DNA from: Actinomycetota bacterium
GTDB taxonomy: Bacteria; Actinomycetota; Acidimicrobiia; Acidimicrobiales; JAMCPL01
Assembly: GCA_023379725.1 (NCBI GenBank)
Contig: JAMCPC010000014.1
Span: 1-21,919 of the forward strand
Direction: 5' to 3'
Length of the DNA stretch: 21,919 nt
Positions 7,547 through 15,685 of this stretch are shown in pieces. Numbering within the stretch: position 1 is the first letter of the stretch; each line of letters starts with the position of its first letter. The notes under the pieces were generated by a model. That model ran no database searches and was not told the DNA's origin. It worked only from the letters and a program-made list of their open reading frames with translations. The position numbers and the translations under genes are program-made.

Positions 7547-8320
7547 GTGTTGGTTGGCATTCTGGCATTGCAGGGCGATTTCTTTGCACACGCTTCAGCC
7601 CTTAGTGATCTTTCTGTAGACGCAAGGTACATTAGAAATCCATCAGATTTGGATGGTATAGAAGGATTGATTATCCCCGGTGGAGAGTCGACCGTTATGT
7701 CGCTTCTTGTTCAATCTTCCGGGCTGTATGCGCCGTTGATAGAGCTACTGGAAAGTGGGCTTCCTGTGCTGGCTACATGTGCTGGAGTGATCATGCTATC
7801 CAGGGAGATCGTGGATGGACGCGACGATCAGATATCATTCGGGGCGTTGGATGTGTCTATCGAACGGAACGGGTATGGTAGGCAACTCCAGTCATTCGAG
7901 ACAGACATCCCGCTTTATACGGGCAGTTTTCATGCAGTTTTCATCAGGGCACCACGTATACTGAAAGTCGGCCCGGACGTGGAAGTACTTGCAACGATAC
8001 CTTCCCACCCTCTACCTTCCGCAACTCGACCTCGGCATCTTGATTACTCATACCAGGCAGGGGGTGCCGCAGCTGACCTGCAGAAAGTCGGCGGGCTACA
8101 AGAGATCGGCTGGAGGGGAAGTGGTGATGGACAAGATAATGAACGGATCATTGGTGAGGGTATAGCGGACGAGGGCAGAGCTGGCCGTGATAGTGTGGAT
8201 GTGGTAATGTGCAGGCAGGGGCCAATATTGGCATGTACATTCCATCCTGAGTTGACGCCGGATAGGAGGGTACACTCGATCTTTGTTGATCAGGTGAAAC
8301 GTAGTAGAATCCAATGGTAA
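7547..8320 (+). CDS. pdxT: Pyridoxal 5'-phosphate synthase, glutaminase subunit
   Basis: PdxT (Pdx2) hydrolyses glutamine and channels ammonia to PdxS. The class I glutaminase triad is visible: the nucleophile C78 in LATCAG, and H233 and E235 in FHPELT; the GGES loop is at 45-48. The start is a GTG at 7547, which gives the family N-terminus with VGILALQGD. The protein is 257 residues, against about 190-200 in the family: roughly 60 residues (about 153-213), rich in Gly, Ala and charged residues, are inserted just before the strand that leads to the His-Glu pair. The active-site motifs are intact, so I expect an active enzyme with a surface loop. Confidence 0.93.
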   Translation: MLVGILALQGDFFAHASALSDLSVDARYIRNPSDLDGIEGLIIPGGESTVMSLLVQSSGLYAPLIELLESGLPVLATCAGVIMLSREIVDGRDDQISFGALDVSIERNGYGRQLQSFETDIPLYTGSFHAVFIRAPRILKVGPDVEVLATIPSHPLPSATRPRHLDYSYQAGGAAADLQKVGGLQEIGWRGSGDGQDNERIIGEGIADEGRAGRDSVDVVMCRQGPILACTFHPELTPDRRVHSIFVDQVKRSRIQW

Positions 8321-8355
8321 TAAATCGTTAAGAAAGGTAAGGTATATTTACTAGT

Positions 8356-9105
8356 ATGTCGGGGCATTCCAAGTGGGCAACCACCAAGCATCGCAAGGCT
8401 GCCGTGGACAAGGCTCGCGGTAAGCTATTCGCAAAGTTGATTCGCCAGATAGAGGTAGCTGCCCGTGAAGGTGGGGGAGACGTAGATGTGAACGCTACCC
8501 TGAGAACGATGTACGAGAAAGCCCGAGCCGCCTCTGTCCCCATGGATACCATTGAGAGGGCCATAAAGCGGGGAACCGGCGAGTTGGAGGGGGTGCACTA
8601 TGAGGCAATATCATATGAGGGCTATGGTCATGGTGGTGTTGCCATTGTTGTGGAGTGTCTTACGGACAATAAGAACCGTACCGGTGCAGACATACGAAGC
8701 ATTTTTGGTAGGAACGGAGGATCCATGGCTGAACCGGGTTCGGTATTGTGGCAGTTTGACAGAGTTGGCCAGATATACGTAGACGGATCTGTCGACGAAG
8801 ATGCGGTCATGATGGCAGTGTTGGATGCAGGTGCCGAAGACGTAGTAAAGGACGATGATGGCTGGCTGGTTACATGCCAGCCTGCGCAACTCCAAGCTAC
8901 GATCAAGGCGCTGGATAGCGCAAATATCGAAATAAACTCAAACGAGTTGGCGCTGGTAGCTTCCAATGCCATCAGTATTGAAGATGAGAGTGATGCCAGA
9001 AAGGTCATCAAACTTATAGAGGCTCTGGATGATCATGATGATGTTCAAAATGTGTGGTCCAACTTTGACATCCCTGATAGCGTCCTTGCCGCAATAGACG
9101 AGTAA
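8356..9105 (+). CDS. yebC: YebC/PmpR-family protein
   Basis: A 249-residue member of the YebC (TACO1) family, with the hallmark start MSGHSKWATTKHRKAAVDKARGK shortened here to its first residues and the middle motif DNKNRTGADIRSIFGRNGG. Members have been described as transcription regulators and more recently as translation factors that help ribosomes at difficult stretches such as proline runs. In mycobacteria a yebC gene also follows pdxT, then ruvC; here the Kdp genes follow instead. A GGTAAGG stretch lies 14-20 bp upstream, rather far for a ribosome-binding site. Confidence 0.93.
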   Translation: MSGHSKWATTKHRKAAVDKARGKLFAKLIRQIEVAAREGGGDVDVNATLRTMYEKARAASVPMDTIERAIKRGTGELEGVHYEAISYEGYGHGGVAIVVECLTDNKNRTGADIRSIFGRNGGSMAEPGSVLWQFDRVGQIYVDGSVDEDAVMMAVLDAGAEDVVKDDDGWLVTCQPAQLQATIKALDSANIEINSNELALVASNAISIEDESDARKVIKLIEALDDHDDVQNVWSNFDIPDSVLAAIDE

Positions 9106-9187
9106 TTAATTTAGAGACTCAGCGGATAGGCAGGTTGGATCAGGGAGCCGTTCATTCGGGCGAGCAGGGCAAGGCGGAGGGGGAAGA

Positions 9188-9230
9188 GCGTGCTGGAGCA
9201 ACGCGAAAGCGTGCTAATCGCATATATACT
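9188..9230 (+). promoter_or_regulatory. Inverted and direct repeats plus -10 box upstream of kdpD
   Basis: Three segments overlap in meaning: GCGTGCT (9188-9194), AGCAACGC (9197-9204) and a second GCGTGCT (9209-9215). The middle one is complementary to both outer ones apart from a one-base bulge, and the second hairpin has a GAAA tetraloop. A TATACT at 9225-9230 is a good -10 box but there is no -35 box at the correct distance; the repeats lie where it should be. This fits an operator for an activator or repressor, or an RNA switch if transcription starts further upstream. The ATG of kdpD follows only 11 bp after the -10. Confidence 0.4.
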
Positions 9231-9241
9231 AAAATTTTATT

Positions 9242-11710
9242 ATGGCTTCACCTCATGTCGCTAGAGGAGAGTTGCGAATATATTTCGGAGCTGCTCCAGG
9301 TGTCGGAAAGACCTATGCGATGCTTAACGAGGGTCGTCGTAGGCAGGAACGTGGTACTCGCGTAGTTGCTGGCTGGATCAATGCTCGTCATCGTCCGGCT
9401 ACAGAAGCACAGATTAAAGGACTGCGGGTGATTCCTCCTCTGTGTATCAATAAATCCCGTAGAGACGCAGAAGCTTATAGAGGTACAGAAGGCTGCATGG
9501 GCACAGAAAATCATGTAGACGATCATGCGCAACAGGGACAGGGTAGCTATTTGTATAGTCGTCATGATGGGATGGATGAGGCCATGGACGTTCTTGCTAT
9601 TATTGAAGAATCACCGGAGGTAGTTCTTGTGGATGACCTGGCTGATGCCAATCCATCTGGATGCGAGAGGGTATCGCGCTGGCAGGATGTCGAAGTATTA
9701 CTTGAATCCGGCATAGACGTGATCACTACCCTGAACGTGGATCGTCTTGAATCGCTGGCTGATATGGTATTCAAGATTACCGGTACGATGCCCGACAGTC
9801 TTATACCAGATAAAGTTGTTCGCTCTGCCGACCAGGTAGAGTTGATAGATATGACGCCGCAGGCGTTGGTCAGGCGTCTTGCTCATGGCAACATATTCCC
9901 TGCGGAGGATATTGATATATCGCTTGCTGGGTATTTTCGCCCTACGCGTCTTGCTGCATTGCGAGAGTTGGCGCTGTTATGGGTAGCTGATAGGGTAGAT
10001 GAGTATGTCAGGAGATATGCCGAAGGAGACTCTCTTTATGGAGGCTTTCAGGGTAAGGAGAGGGTGGTAGTTGCGGTTACCGGTGCAAGTGGTGGCGATC
10101 GACTTATTCGGAGAGCAGCAAGGATGGCATCAAGGTCGAACGGCGAACTGGTAGCTGTACATGTATCACGAGACGATGGTGTAAAGAGCAGATCCATAGA
10201 TAGGCTTGAATCGTTCAAGGAACTGACCATTAGACTGGGTGGTTCCTGTCATGAAATCGCGGGTTCCGATGTTTCAAGTGCTCTGGCCAACTTTGTACGG
10301 GTACAGCGTGCAACGAGGTTGGTTCTCGGTACCAGTCGCAGATCACGTATTTCAGAGGCGTTATTTGGCTCGGTAATAAACGATCTGATTCGCAGCTGTG
10401 CTGGAGAGGTGGACGTGATGGTCATATCTCCCGGCACTGGCGACGATGACAGCCAGCACCCCGCTATTGACAGAGAGGGAAGGCGGCATCCGAGTACAAC
10501 GGGGGAGACTCATCGTCGCTTGTCAAAGCGTCCATTCTTCTCGCTGACTAGACGCCCATCAACGTTGCCAGATGTATCAGAGCAGGTGAGAATCCTGGCT
10601 GGCGCATCGGCGATCTTGCTGGAAAATGACGATCCGGTACCGTCTGCTATGTGGCTGTTCAGGAATACTCTACCTATTCATGGTGTGTCGGTAGTCGTAG
10701 AAGATGGTGGAGGGTATGAATCCGCCGTACGATGGGGTGATGCCCCGGATTCACCCGACAGTAGTTCTGTAGCAATCCCCATTGGAAACGGTAGATATGT
10801 GTGTATGGCAGCAGACCGTATAGACGACTCCGTTCAACCCTTCCTGCATGCAATGTGTACGCTGCTTGGGCTTGCTGTAGAGAAGCGCGACAGGGTACTC
10901 GACAGATCAAAGATGAAGTTGGTAGAGGAGGGTGATAAGTTCCGCTCTGCGCTATTATCCTCAGTGTCGCATGATCTACGTACCCCACTGGCGTCGATCA
11001 AAGCAGCTGCGACAAGCTTGCTTGACTTGGGTACGCTAGGCAACCCAGAAATAGTGAAAGAGCTGTTATTGACTATTGACGCAGAGACCGACAGGTTGGA
11101 TATGCTGGTGAGAAACCTGCTTGATATGAGTCGCCTGCAAACCGGCTCTCTCAATGTGGATATCATACCTGTTGCATTGGACGATATATTGCCAGGAGTG
11201 ATGGATTACCTGAAGGACGATCCCGGGAGAGTGGAGTTCAAGGTGAGTAGTAACGCTCAGGGTATTATGGCCGATCCTGTCTTGCTGGAAAGAGTAATAG
11301 CAAACCTGTTACAAAATGCCCTTTCATATTCAGGGCATGACAGTAAGGTGCTGCTTGAGGCTGGAGTTTCTGGTGGAGAGGGATATATTCGCGTGGTGGA
11401 TTTTGGCCCCGGTATCATCCCCAAGAAGCGAGATGAGGTATTCAAACCATTTCAGCGGCTCAGTGATGTACCCAATGGGACGGGAGTAGGCTTGGGATTG
11501 GCGGTAGTCCGTGGCTTTGTGGAGTCTATGCATGGAGTAGTATCGTTACACGATACACCTGGGGGTGGTTGCACTGTCGAGATCGTCCTTCCTGCGTCGG
11601 AAGAGCTGTCCCAATTGGGATATACTCCCACATCAAGAGAGACTGTATCTCAATCAAGAAATCAATCAAGAGACACTGCACCCACATTACGGCAGGTAAC
11701 TACAGAATGA
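9242..11710 (+). CDS. kdpD: KdpD-like sensor histidine kinase lacking the membrane domain
   Basis: An 822-residue two-component kinase. Domains in order: KdpD N-terminal nucleotide-binding domain with Walker A GAAPGVGKT (16-24), a USP-like domain (about 272-392), a polar linker (395-440), a GAF-like part (about 440-560), and the kinase core with phospho-acceptor H577 in SVSHDLRTPL, the N box with LLQNA, DFGPGI, FKPFQRL and GTGVGLGLA. Classical KdpD has four transmembrane helices (DUF4118) between USP and GAF; I see no hydrophobic stretch long enough, so this protein should be soluble. The N-terminal domain is also diverged: the usual DELAHTN is DDLADAN (131-137), NVQHLES is NVDRLES, and FVETHGR is lost. 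The USP glycine motif is degraded (GTSRRSR). The gene overlaps kdpE by ATGA. Confidence 0.88.
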   Translation: MASPHVARGELRIYFGAAPGVGKTYAMLNEGRRRQERGTRVVAGWINARHRPATEAQIKGLRVIPPLCINKSRRDAEAYRGTEGCMGTENHVDDHAQQGQGSYLYSRHDGMDEAMDVLAIIEESPEVVLVDDLADANPSGCERVSRWQDVEVLLESGIDVITTLNVDRLESLADMVFKITGTMPDSLIPDKVVRSADQVELIDMTPQALVRRLAHGNIFPAEDIDISLAGYFRPTRLAALRELALLWVADRVDEYVRRYAEGDSLYGGFQGKERVVVAVTGASGGDRLIRRAARMASRSNGELVAVHVSRDDGVKSRSIDRLESFKELTIRLGGSCHEIAGSDVSSALANFVRVQRATRLVLGTSRRSRISEALFGSVINDLIRSCAGEVDVMVISPGTGDDDSQHPAIDREGRRHPSTTGETHRRLSKRPFFSLTRRPSTLPDVSEQVRILAGASAILLENDDPVPSAMWLFRNTLPIHGVSVVVEDGGGYESAVRWGDAPDSPDSSSVAIPIGNGRYVCMAADRIDDSVQPFLHAMCTLLGLAVEKRDRVLDRSKMKLVEEGDKFRSALLSSVSHDLRTPLASIKAAATSLLDLGTLGNPEIVKELLLTIDAETDRLDMLVRNLLDMSRLQTGSLNVDIIPVALDDILPGVMDYLKDDPGRVEFKVSSNAQGIMADPVLLERVIANLLQNALSYSGHDSKVLLEAGVSGGEGYIRVVDFGPGIIPKKRDEVFKPFQRLSDVPNGTGVGLGLAVVRGFVESMHGVVSLHDTPGGGCTVEIVLPASEELSQLGYTPTSRETVSQSRNQSRDTAPTLRQVTTE

Positions 11711-12471
11711 ATACTCCGGTAGGCGAGTTTGGTGTGCAGGACGCCTCAGTCTCCGCCGCAGGCTCTGTAGCAGGCATTGCAGCAGGTTCCGGCCAGCGGG
11801 TGCTTCTGGTCGACGATGAGACCTCTTTTCTAAAGGCCTTAGGCATTACCCTGAGGGCACATGGTTACCAGCTGGATCTTGCCGGTAGCGGAGATGAGGC
11901 GATTGCGTTGGCAGCTTCCAGGCACCCGGATTTGATTATTTTAGATTTGGGATTGCCCGATACTGATGGACTGCAGGTGCTGGCTGCTATTCGTGCATGG
12001 TCGAGTGTTCCGGTGCTTGTGCTCTCAGCGCGTGATTCGGAAGGGGATAAAGTTTCAGCTCTGGATTATGGTGCTGACGATTATGTAACAAAGCCGTTTG
12101 CGATAAACGAATTGCTGGCAAGGATGCGTGCACTATTGAGGCGTGCTGTATCTCTGCAAGAACCCCTCGGATGCGTCGAAACTGAGCACTTCGTGATTGA
12201 TCTGGCAGCTATGGAGGTACGCGATCGCTCCGGCGGCCATATCAGACTTACTCCGACACAGTGGAAAATAGTCGAGATGCTCGCTCGCAACCACGGGTGC
12301 ATTGTATCGCAACGGCAATTATTGAAAGAGGTGTGGGGTGATGGGTACGACAGAGAAACCAACTACTTGAGGGTGTTCATGACCCAGGTTCGCCACAAAT
12401 TAGAGCCGGACCCGAGTAGGCCGAGATATTTCCATACCGAACCGGGTATAGGGTACCGTTTTGTTCCATGA
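11707..12471 (+). CDS. kdpE: KdpE-like OmpR-family response regulator
   Basis: A 254-residue regulator. The receiver domain (about 31-145) has the acidic pair D36/D37, phospho-acceptor D80 in LIILDLGLPDTDG, S107 and K129. The C-terminal winged helix (about 160-254) has the OmpR-type ending with RHKLEPDPSRPRYFHTEPG. It probably takes phosphate from the upstream kinase and controls a K+ uptake operon not in this window. I start it at ATG 11707, which overlaps the kdpD stop (ATGA); a longer in-frame extension back to 11569 would lie inside kdpD. The first 30 residues are an Ala/Gly/Ser/Val-rich extension not usual in KdpE. Confidence 0.92.
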   Translation: MNTPVGEFGVQDASVSAAGSVAGIAAGSGQRVLLVDDETSFLKALGITLRAHGYQLDLAGSGDEAIALAASRHPDLIILDLGLPDTDGLQVLAAIRAWSSVPVLVLSARDSEGDKVSALDYGADDYVTKPFAINELLARMRALLRRAVSLQEPLGCVETEHFVIDLAAMEVRDRSGGHIRLTPTQWKIVEMLARNHGCIVSQRQLLKEVWGDGYDRETNYLRVFMTQVRHKLEPDPSRPRYFHTEPGIGYRFVP

Positions 12472-13748
12472 TGACCGGAGTAGGTACGGCTATAGTTGTT
12501 GACATGGATGAAACAGCTGAAACTGAATATCACCCTGACGAAACGACTCATGTAGGAGGTGAGAACGAAGCAGCCGAAATTGAATACGAGATAGGTGGTG
12601 GTGAAGACATAGCATCACTCATCAATACTGCATCTCCTGTTTTTGATCCCGAGAAGATTGAAGTGGCACCGGCAGGATCCTTTCGTGTATACCTCGGTGC
12701 CGCACCTGGGGTCGGCAAGACCTGTGCCATGTTGGACGAAGGCACCAGGCGCAGGATGAGAGGATCTGACGTCGTCATAGGGTTCGTCGAGACCCATGGA
12801 CGGGAAAGAACTGCCGCATTGATGGATGACCTTGAAGTAGTACCACCCAAGATGGTCGAGTACAGAGGGAAACAACTCTACGAGATGGATACAGATGCCA
12901 TCTTGAAACGATCTCCGAAAGTGGCGCTCATCGACGAACTGGCACACACCAATGTACCTGGATCGGGCATCCACGAGAAACGATGGCAAGACGTAATGCA
13001 GCTGCTTGATGCCGGCATATCTGTTATTACTACCGTGAATATACAGCATCTCGAAAGTATCGCCGATGCAGTGGAGCAGATGATAGGTGTAAAAGTGCGA
13101 GAACGCGTGCCGGATTGGGTAGTGCGGAAAGCGGACCAGACGGAGCTGGTGGATTCCTCGCCAGATCAACTACGCAGAAGAATGTTGCATGGCAACATAT
13201 ACCCCAAGGAGCGAGTTCCGCTGGCGCTGTCCAACTTCTTTAAGCGTGAAAATCTTACTGCCTTACGTGAACTGGCATTGAGGTTTGTAGCGGATGAGAC
13301 CGAGGAGGAGATGCTTGCCTACCTTAAGAGTCGTGGCGGAGGGATGCCGTGGGATACCGCAGAGCGCATTATGGTAGGAGTGACTGGTTCGCCTGGGTCT
13401 GACAATGTATTGCGCAGGGCTGCCAGGATGGCGGCAAGATCAAAGGCCGAACTGCATGCCGTACACGTAGTCTCATCTGACGGATTGCGGCGTGACGATA
13501 GCCGTATGGCTGCACTGGAAGAGCTGACTCACGATCTTGGAGGAACTTGGACAGTACTCAATTCGGATAATCCTGCCATGGCAATGGTGGAGTTTGCCCG
13601 TGATAACCAGATTACCCAGATCGTATTGGGATCTACTGGAAGAGGACGCCTTGAAGAGATGCGACGGGGATCAATTATCCGAAGCCTGTTGAAAGAGGCC
13701 GGGAACAGCGAGATAGACATTCATATCATTGCTAGAAAATCGCAGTAA
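12468..13748 (+). CDS. Stand-alone KdpD sensor protein (KdpD N-terminal + USP domains, no kinase)
   Basis: A 426-residue protein consisting of an acidic N-terminal extension (1-65), a complete KdpD N-terminal domain and a USP domain (about 305-426), with no membrane helices and no histidine kinase. Unlike the upstream kinase it keeps the canonical motifs: Walker A GAAPGVGKT (77-85), GFVETHGR (105-112), DELAHTN (156-162) and NIQHLES (191-197). Its USP domain has the ATP-binding pattern G-2X-G-9X-GS (GSTGRGRLEEMRRGS). It overlaps kdpE by ATGA, so the three proteins are probably made together. Short KdpD-like proteins are known, and one was reported to interact with a full kinase; here the likely inference is that this protein supplies the intact sensor function to the degenerate kinase. 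Its ligand (ATP, c-di-AMP or other) is not shown by the sequence. Confidence 0.85.
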   Translation: MMTGVGTAIVVDMDETAETEYHPDETTHVGGENEAAEIEYEIGGGEDIASLINTASPVFDPEKIEVAPAGSFRVYLGAAPGVGKTCAMLDEGTRRRMRGSDVVIGFVETHGRERTAALMDDLEVVPPKMVEYRGKQLYEMDTDAILKRSPKVALIDELAHTNVPGSGIHEKRWQDVMQLLDAGISVITTVNIQHLESIADAVEQMIGVKVRERVPDWVVRKADQTELVDSSPDQLRRRMLHGNIYPKERVPLALSNFFKRENLTALRELALRFVADETEEEMLAYLKSRGGGMPWDTAERIMVGVTGSPGSDNVLRRAARMAARSKAELHAVHVVSSDGLRRDDSRMAALEELTHDLGGTWTVLNSDNPAMAMVEFARDNQITQIVLGSTGRGRLEEMRRGSIIRSLLKEAGNSEIDIHIIARKSQ

Positions 13749-13760
13749 TTTTCGATAGGA

Positions 13761-13790
13761 TTGGCATTACTCCCGGCATGTGGATATAAA
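13761..13790 (+). promoter_or_regulatory. Promoter of korAB, near-leaderless
   Basis: TTGGCA (13761-13766) and TATAAA (13785-13790) are spaced by 18 bp. Transcription would start at about 13796-13802, at or within a few bases of the GTG start codon at 13802, leaving no space for a ribosome-binding site. This is the leaderless layout common in actinobacteria. Confidence 0.6.
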
Positions 13791-13801
13791 ATAATAATAT
13801 A

Positions 13802-15685
13802 GTGATAGAAACAACTACTCAGCACAGTATGAAGGAACTCGATCAGGTAGTTATCCGATTTGCGGGCGACTCTGGAGATGGTATGCAGCTTGCCGGTAAC
13901 AGGTTCACTGTGGTTACGTCGCTTATTCCAAACGACCTTGCTACGCTGCCTGACTTTCCGGCTGAGATAAGAGCCCCTGCCGGCACTGTTGCCGGTGTAT
14001 CGAGTTTCCAGATTCACTTCTCTGATCACGATATTTTGACTCCAGGTGATAAGCCAGATGTGCTGGTGGCCATGAATCCGGCTGCGTTAAAGGTGCATCT
14101 CTCCTCTCTGGCGCCTGGAGGTGTTATTCTGGCCAATGTAGATGCCTTTGACGAGAGGTCGCTTTCCAAGGCTGGATATAGCTCGAATCCTCTGGAGGGC
14201 GATGAGCTCAGCTCATACCGGGTGTACAAGATTCCCATGACCAAGCTCACCTTGGAGGCCTGCAAGGATGCCGGCGTAAAGCCACGTGATGCTGAGAGGT
14301 CAAAGAATTTCTTTGCATTGGGACTCGTCAGTTGGATGTATACAAGGCCGGTAGAGCCGACCATCGATTGGATCCAAAAGAGGTTTGCATCGAATGAATT
14401 GGTCAGGGAAGCCAACCTCAGATCATTTAAGGCAGGCTATAATTTTGGTGAAACCGCCGAGCTATTCGAATCTCAATATGAGGTGGCACCGGCAACATTC
14501 CGCAGTGGCACCTACACCAGCGTCACAGGGAATACTGCTTTGGCCTGGGGCCTCATTGCCGCGTCCAGGCTGGCCAAGATGCCACTCTTCCTGGGTTCTT
14601 ATCCTATTACTCCGGCTTCTGACATACTCCATGAGCTTGCAAAGCTGAAGGAGTTCGGAGTAAAGACATTCCAGGCTGAAGATGAGATTGCGGGGGCCGG
14701 ATCTGCACTTGGAGCGGCGTTTGGCGGTAGCTTGGCAGTCACTACTACAAGTGGGCCGGGTATCGATCTCAAGGCTGAGACTATAGGGTTGGCAGCGCAT
14801 CTGGAGTTGCCTATGGTCATAGTGGATATTCAGAGAGTAGGTCCATCTACCGGTATACCTACCAAGACTGAGCAGTCTGATCTTTCGGCGGTGGTGTACG
14901 GTCGTCATGGTGAAAGCCCGGTCCCGGTCGTTGCTGCTATGTCCCCAAGCCATGCTTTTGAAGCGGCGATAGAGGCGTGCAGGATAGCGGTCAAGTACCG
15001 TACACCGGTCTACCTTCTCTCGGACGGTTACATCGCTAACAGCTCTGAGCCTTGGACGCTTCCTGATGTTAGCAGGATAGAGCCCATAGATCCCAACTTC
15101 TTGGAGGAGCCCAATCACGTGGATGATGAAGGTAAGCCTTCCTACTGGCCATACATACGTGATCCTGAGACCTTTGCAAGGCAATGGGCATTACCGGGAA
15201 CTCCGGGTATGGAGCACAGAGTCGGTGGGCTTGAGCATCAAGACGGGTCAGGTAGTGTATCTTACGATCCGTTGAACCATGAGAAGATGGTCCAGTTACG
15301 TCAGGCAAAGGTAGAAGCTATTGCAAAGGCTATACCTCCGGTCGGACTCAATGATCCAGATGGTCCTGGTGGGGCTGATGTTTTGTTGGTGAGCTGGGGC
15401 TCTACTTATTCTGCAGTCATGGCGGGAGTAAAGAGAGTGCGGGCCAGAGGTATGAAAGCTGCAATGGCTCATCTTATGTACCTGAATCCATTTCCTGCCA
15501 ATCTCGGTGAGGTACTGGGTCACTACAGGAAGATCCTGGTTCCCGAGATTAACTCTGGGCAGTTGTGTACTATGTTAAGGGCTGCCTATCTTGTTGATGC
15601 CCAATCCATTTCAAAGGTGCAGGGGCTACCATTTAAGACGGCAGAGATTGAAGCTGCAATAATGGATGTGATAGATAATGACTGA
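13802..15685 (+). CDS. korA: 2-oxoacid:ferredoxin oxidoreductase, fused gamma-alpha subunit (KorA)
   Basis: A 627-residue subunit of the enzyme that oxidatively decarboxylates 2-oxoglutarate (most likely) with CoA and ferredoxin. The N-terminal gamma domain (about 8-190) has the typical RFAGDSGDGMQLAG and FPAEIRAPAGT stretches. The alpha pyrimidine-binding domain (about 215-430) has GSYPITPASD and the diagnostic QRVGPSTGIPTKTEQSDL. The C-terminal part (about 520-600) is the transketolase-C-like domain. The gamma-alpha fusion and KorB partner are the layout of actinobacterial KorAB, used as a CoA-dependent, NAD-independent step of the TCA cycle; no delta ferredoxin subunit is seen. It starts at GTG 13802, right after the promoter. 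Pyruvate or another 2-oxoacid as substrate cannot be excluded from sequence. Confidence 0.92.
   Translation: MIETTTQHSMKELDQVVIRFAGDSGDGMQLAGNRFTVVTSLIPNDLATLPDFPAEIRAPAGTVAGVSSFQIHFSDHDILTPGDKPDVLVAMNPAALKVHLSSLAPGGVILANVDAFDERSLSKAGYSSNPLEGDELSSYRVYKIPMTKLTLEACKDAGVKPRDAERSKNFFALGLVSWMYTRPVEPTIDWIQKRFASNELVREANLRSFKAGYNFGETAELFESQYEVAPATFRSGTYTSVTGNTALAWGLIAASRLAKMPLFLGSYPITPASDILHELAKLKEFGVKTFQAEDEIAGAGSALGAAFGGSLAVTTTSGPGIDLKAETIGLAAHLELPMVIVDIQRVGPSTGIPTKTEQSDLSAVVYGRHGESPVPVVAAMSPSHAFEAAIEACRIAVKYRTPVYLLSDGYIANSSEPWTLPDVSRIEPIDPNFLEEPNHVDDEGKPSYWPYIRDPETFARQWALPGTPGMEHRVGGLEHQDGSGSVSYDPLNHEKMVQLRQAKVEAIAKAIPPVGLNDPDGPGGADVLLVSWGSTYSAVMAGVKRVRARGMKAAMAHLMYLNPFPANLGEVLGHYRKILVPEINSGQLCTMLRAAYLVDAQSISKVQGLPFKTAEIEAAIMDVIDND

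Noticed and set aside
9106..9187. Possible riboswitch upstream of kdpD
   Set aside because: I looked for known K+ or c-di-AMP riboswitch signatures and recognise none; only the repeat segments at 9188-9215 stand out.
9135..9365. Plus-strand frame of 76 codons upstream of and overlapping kdpD
   Set aside because: It overlaps the well-supported kdpD N-terminal domain in another frame and shows no family similarity or good ribosome-binding site.
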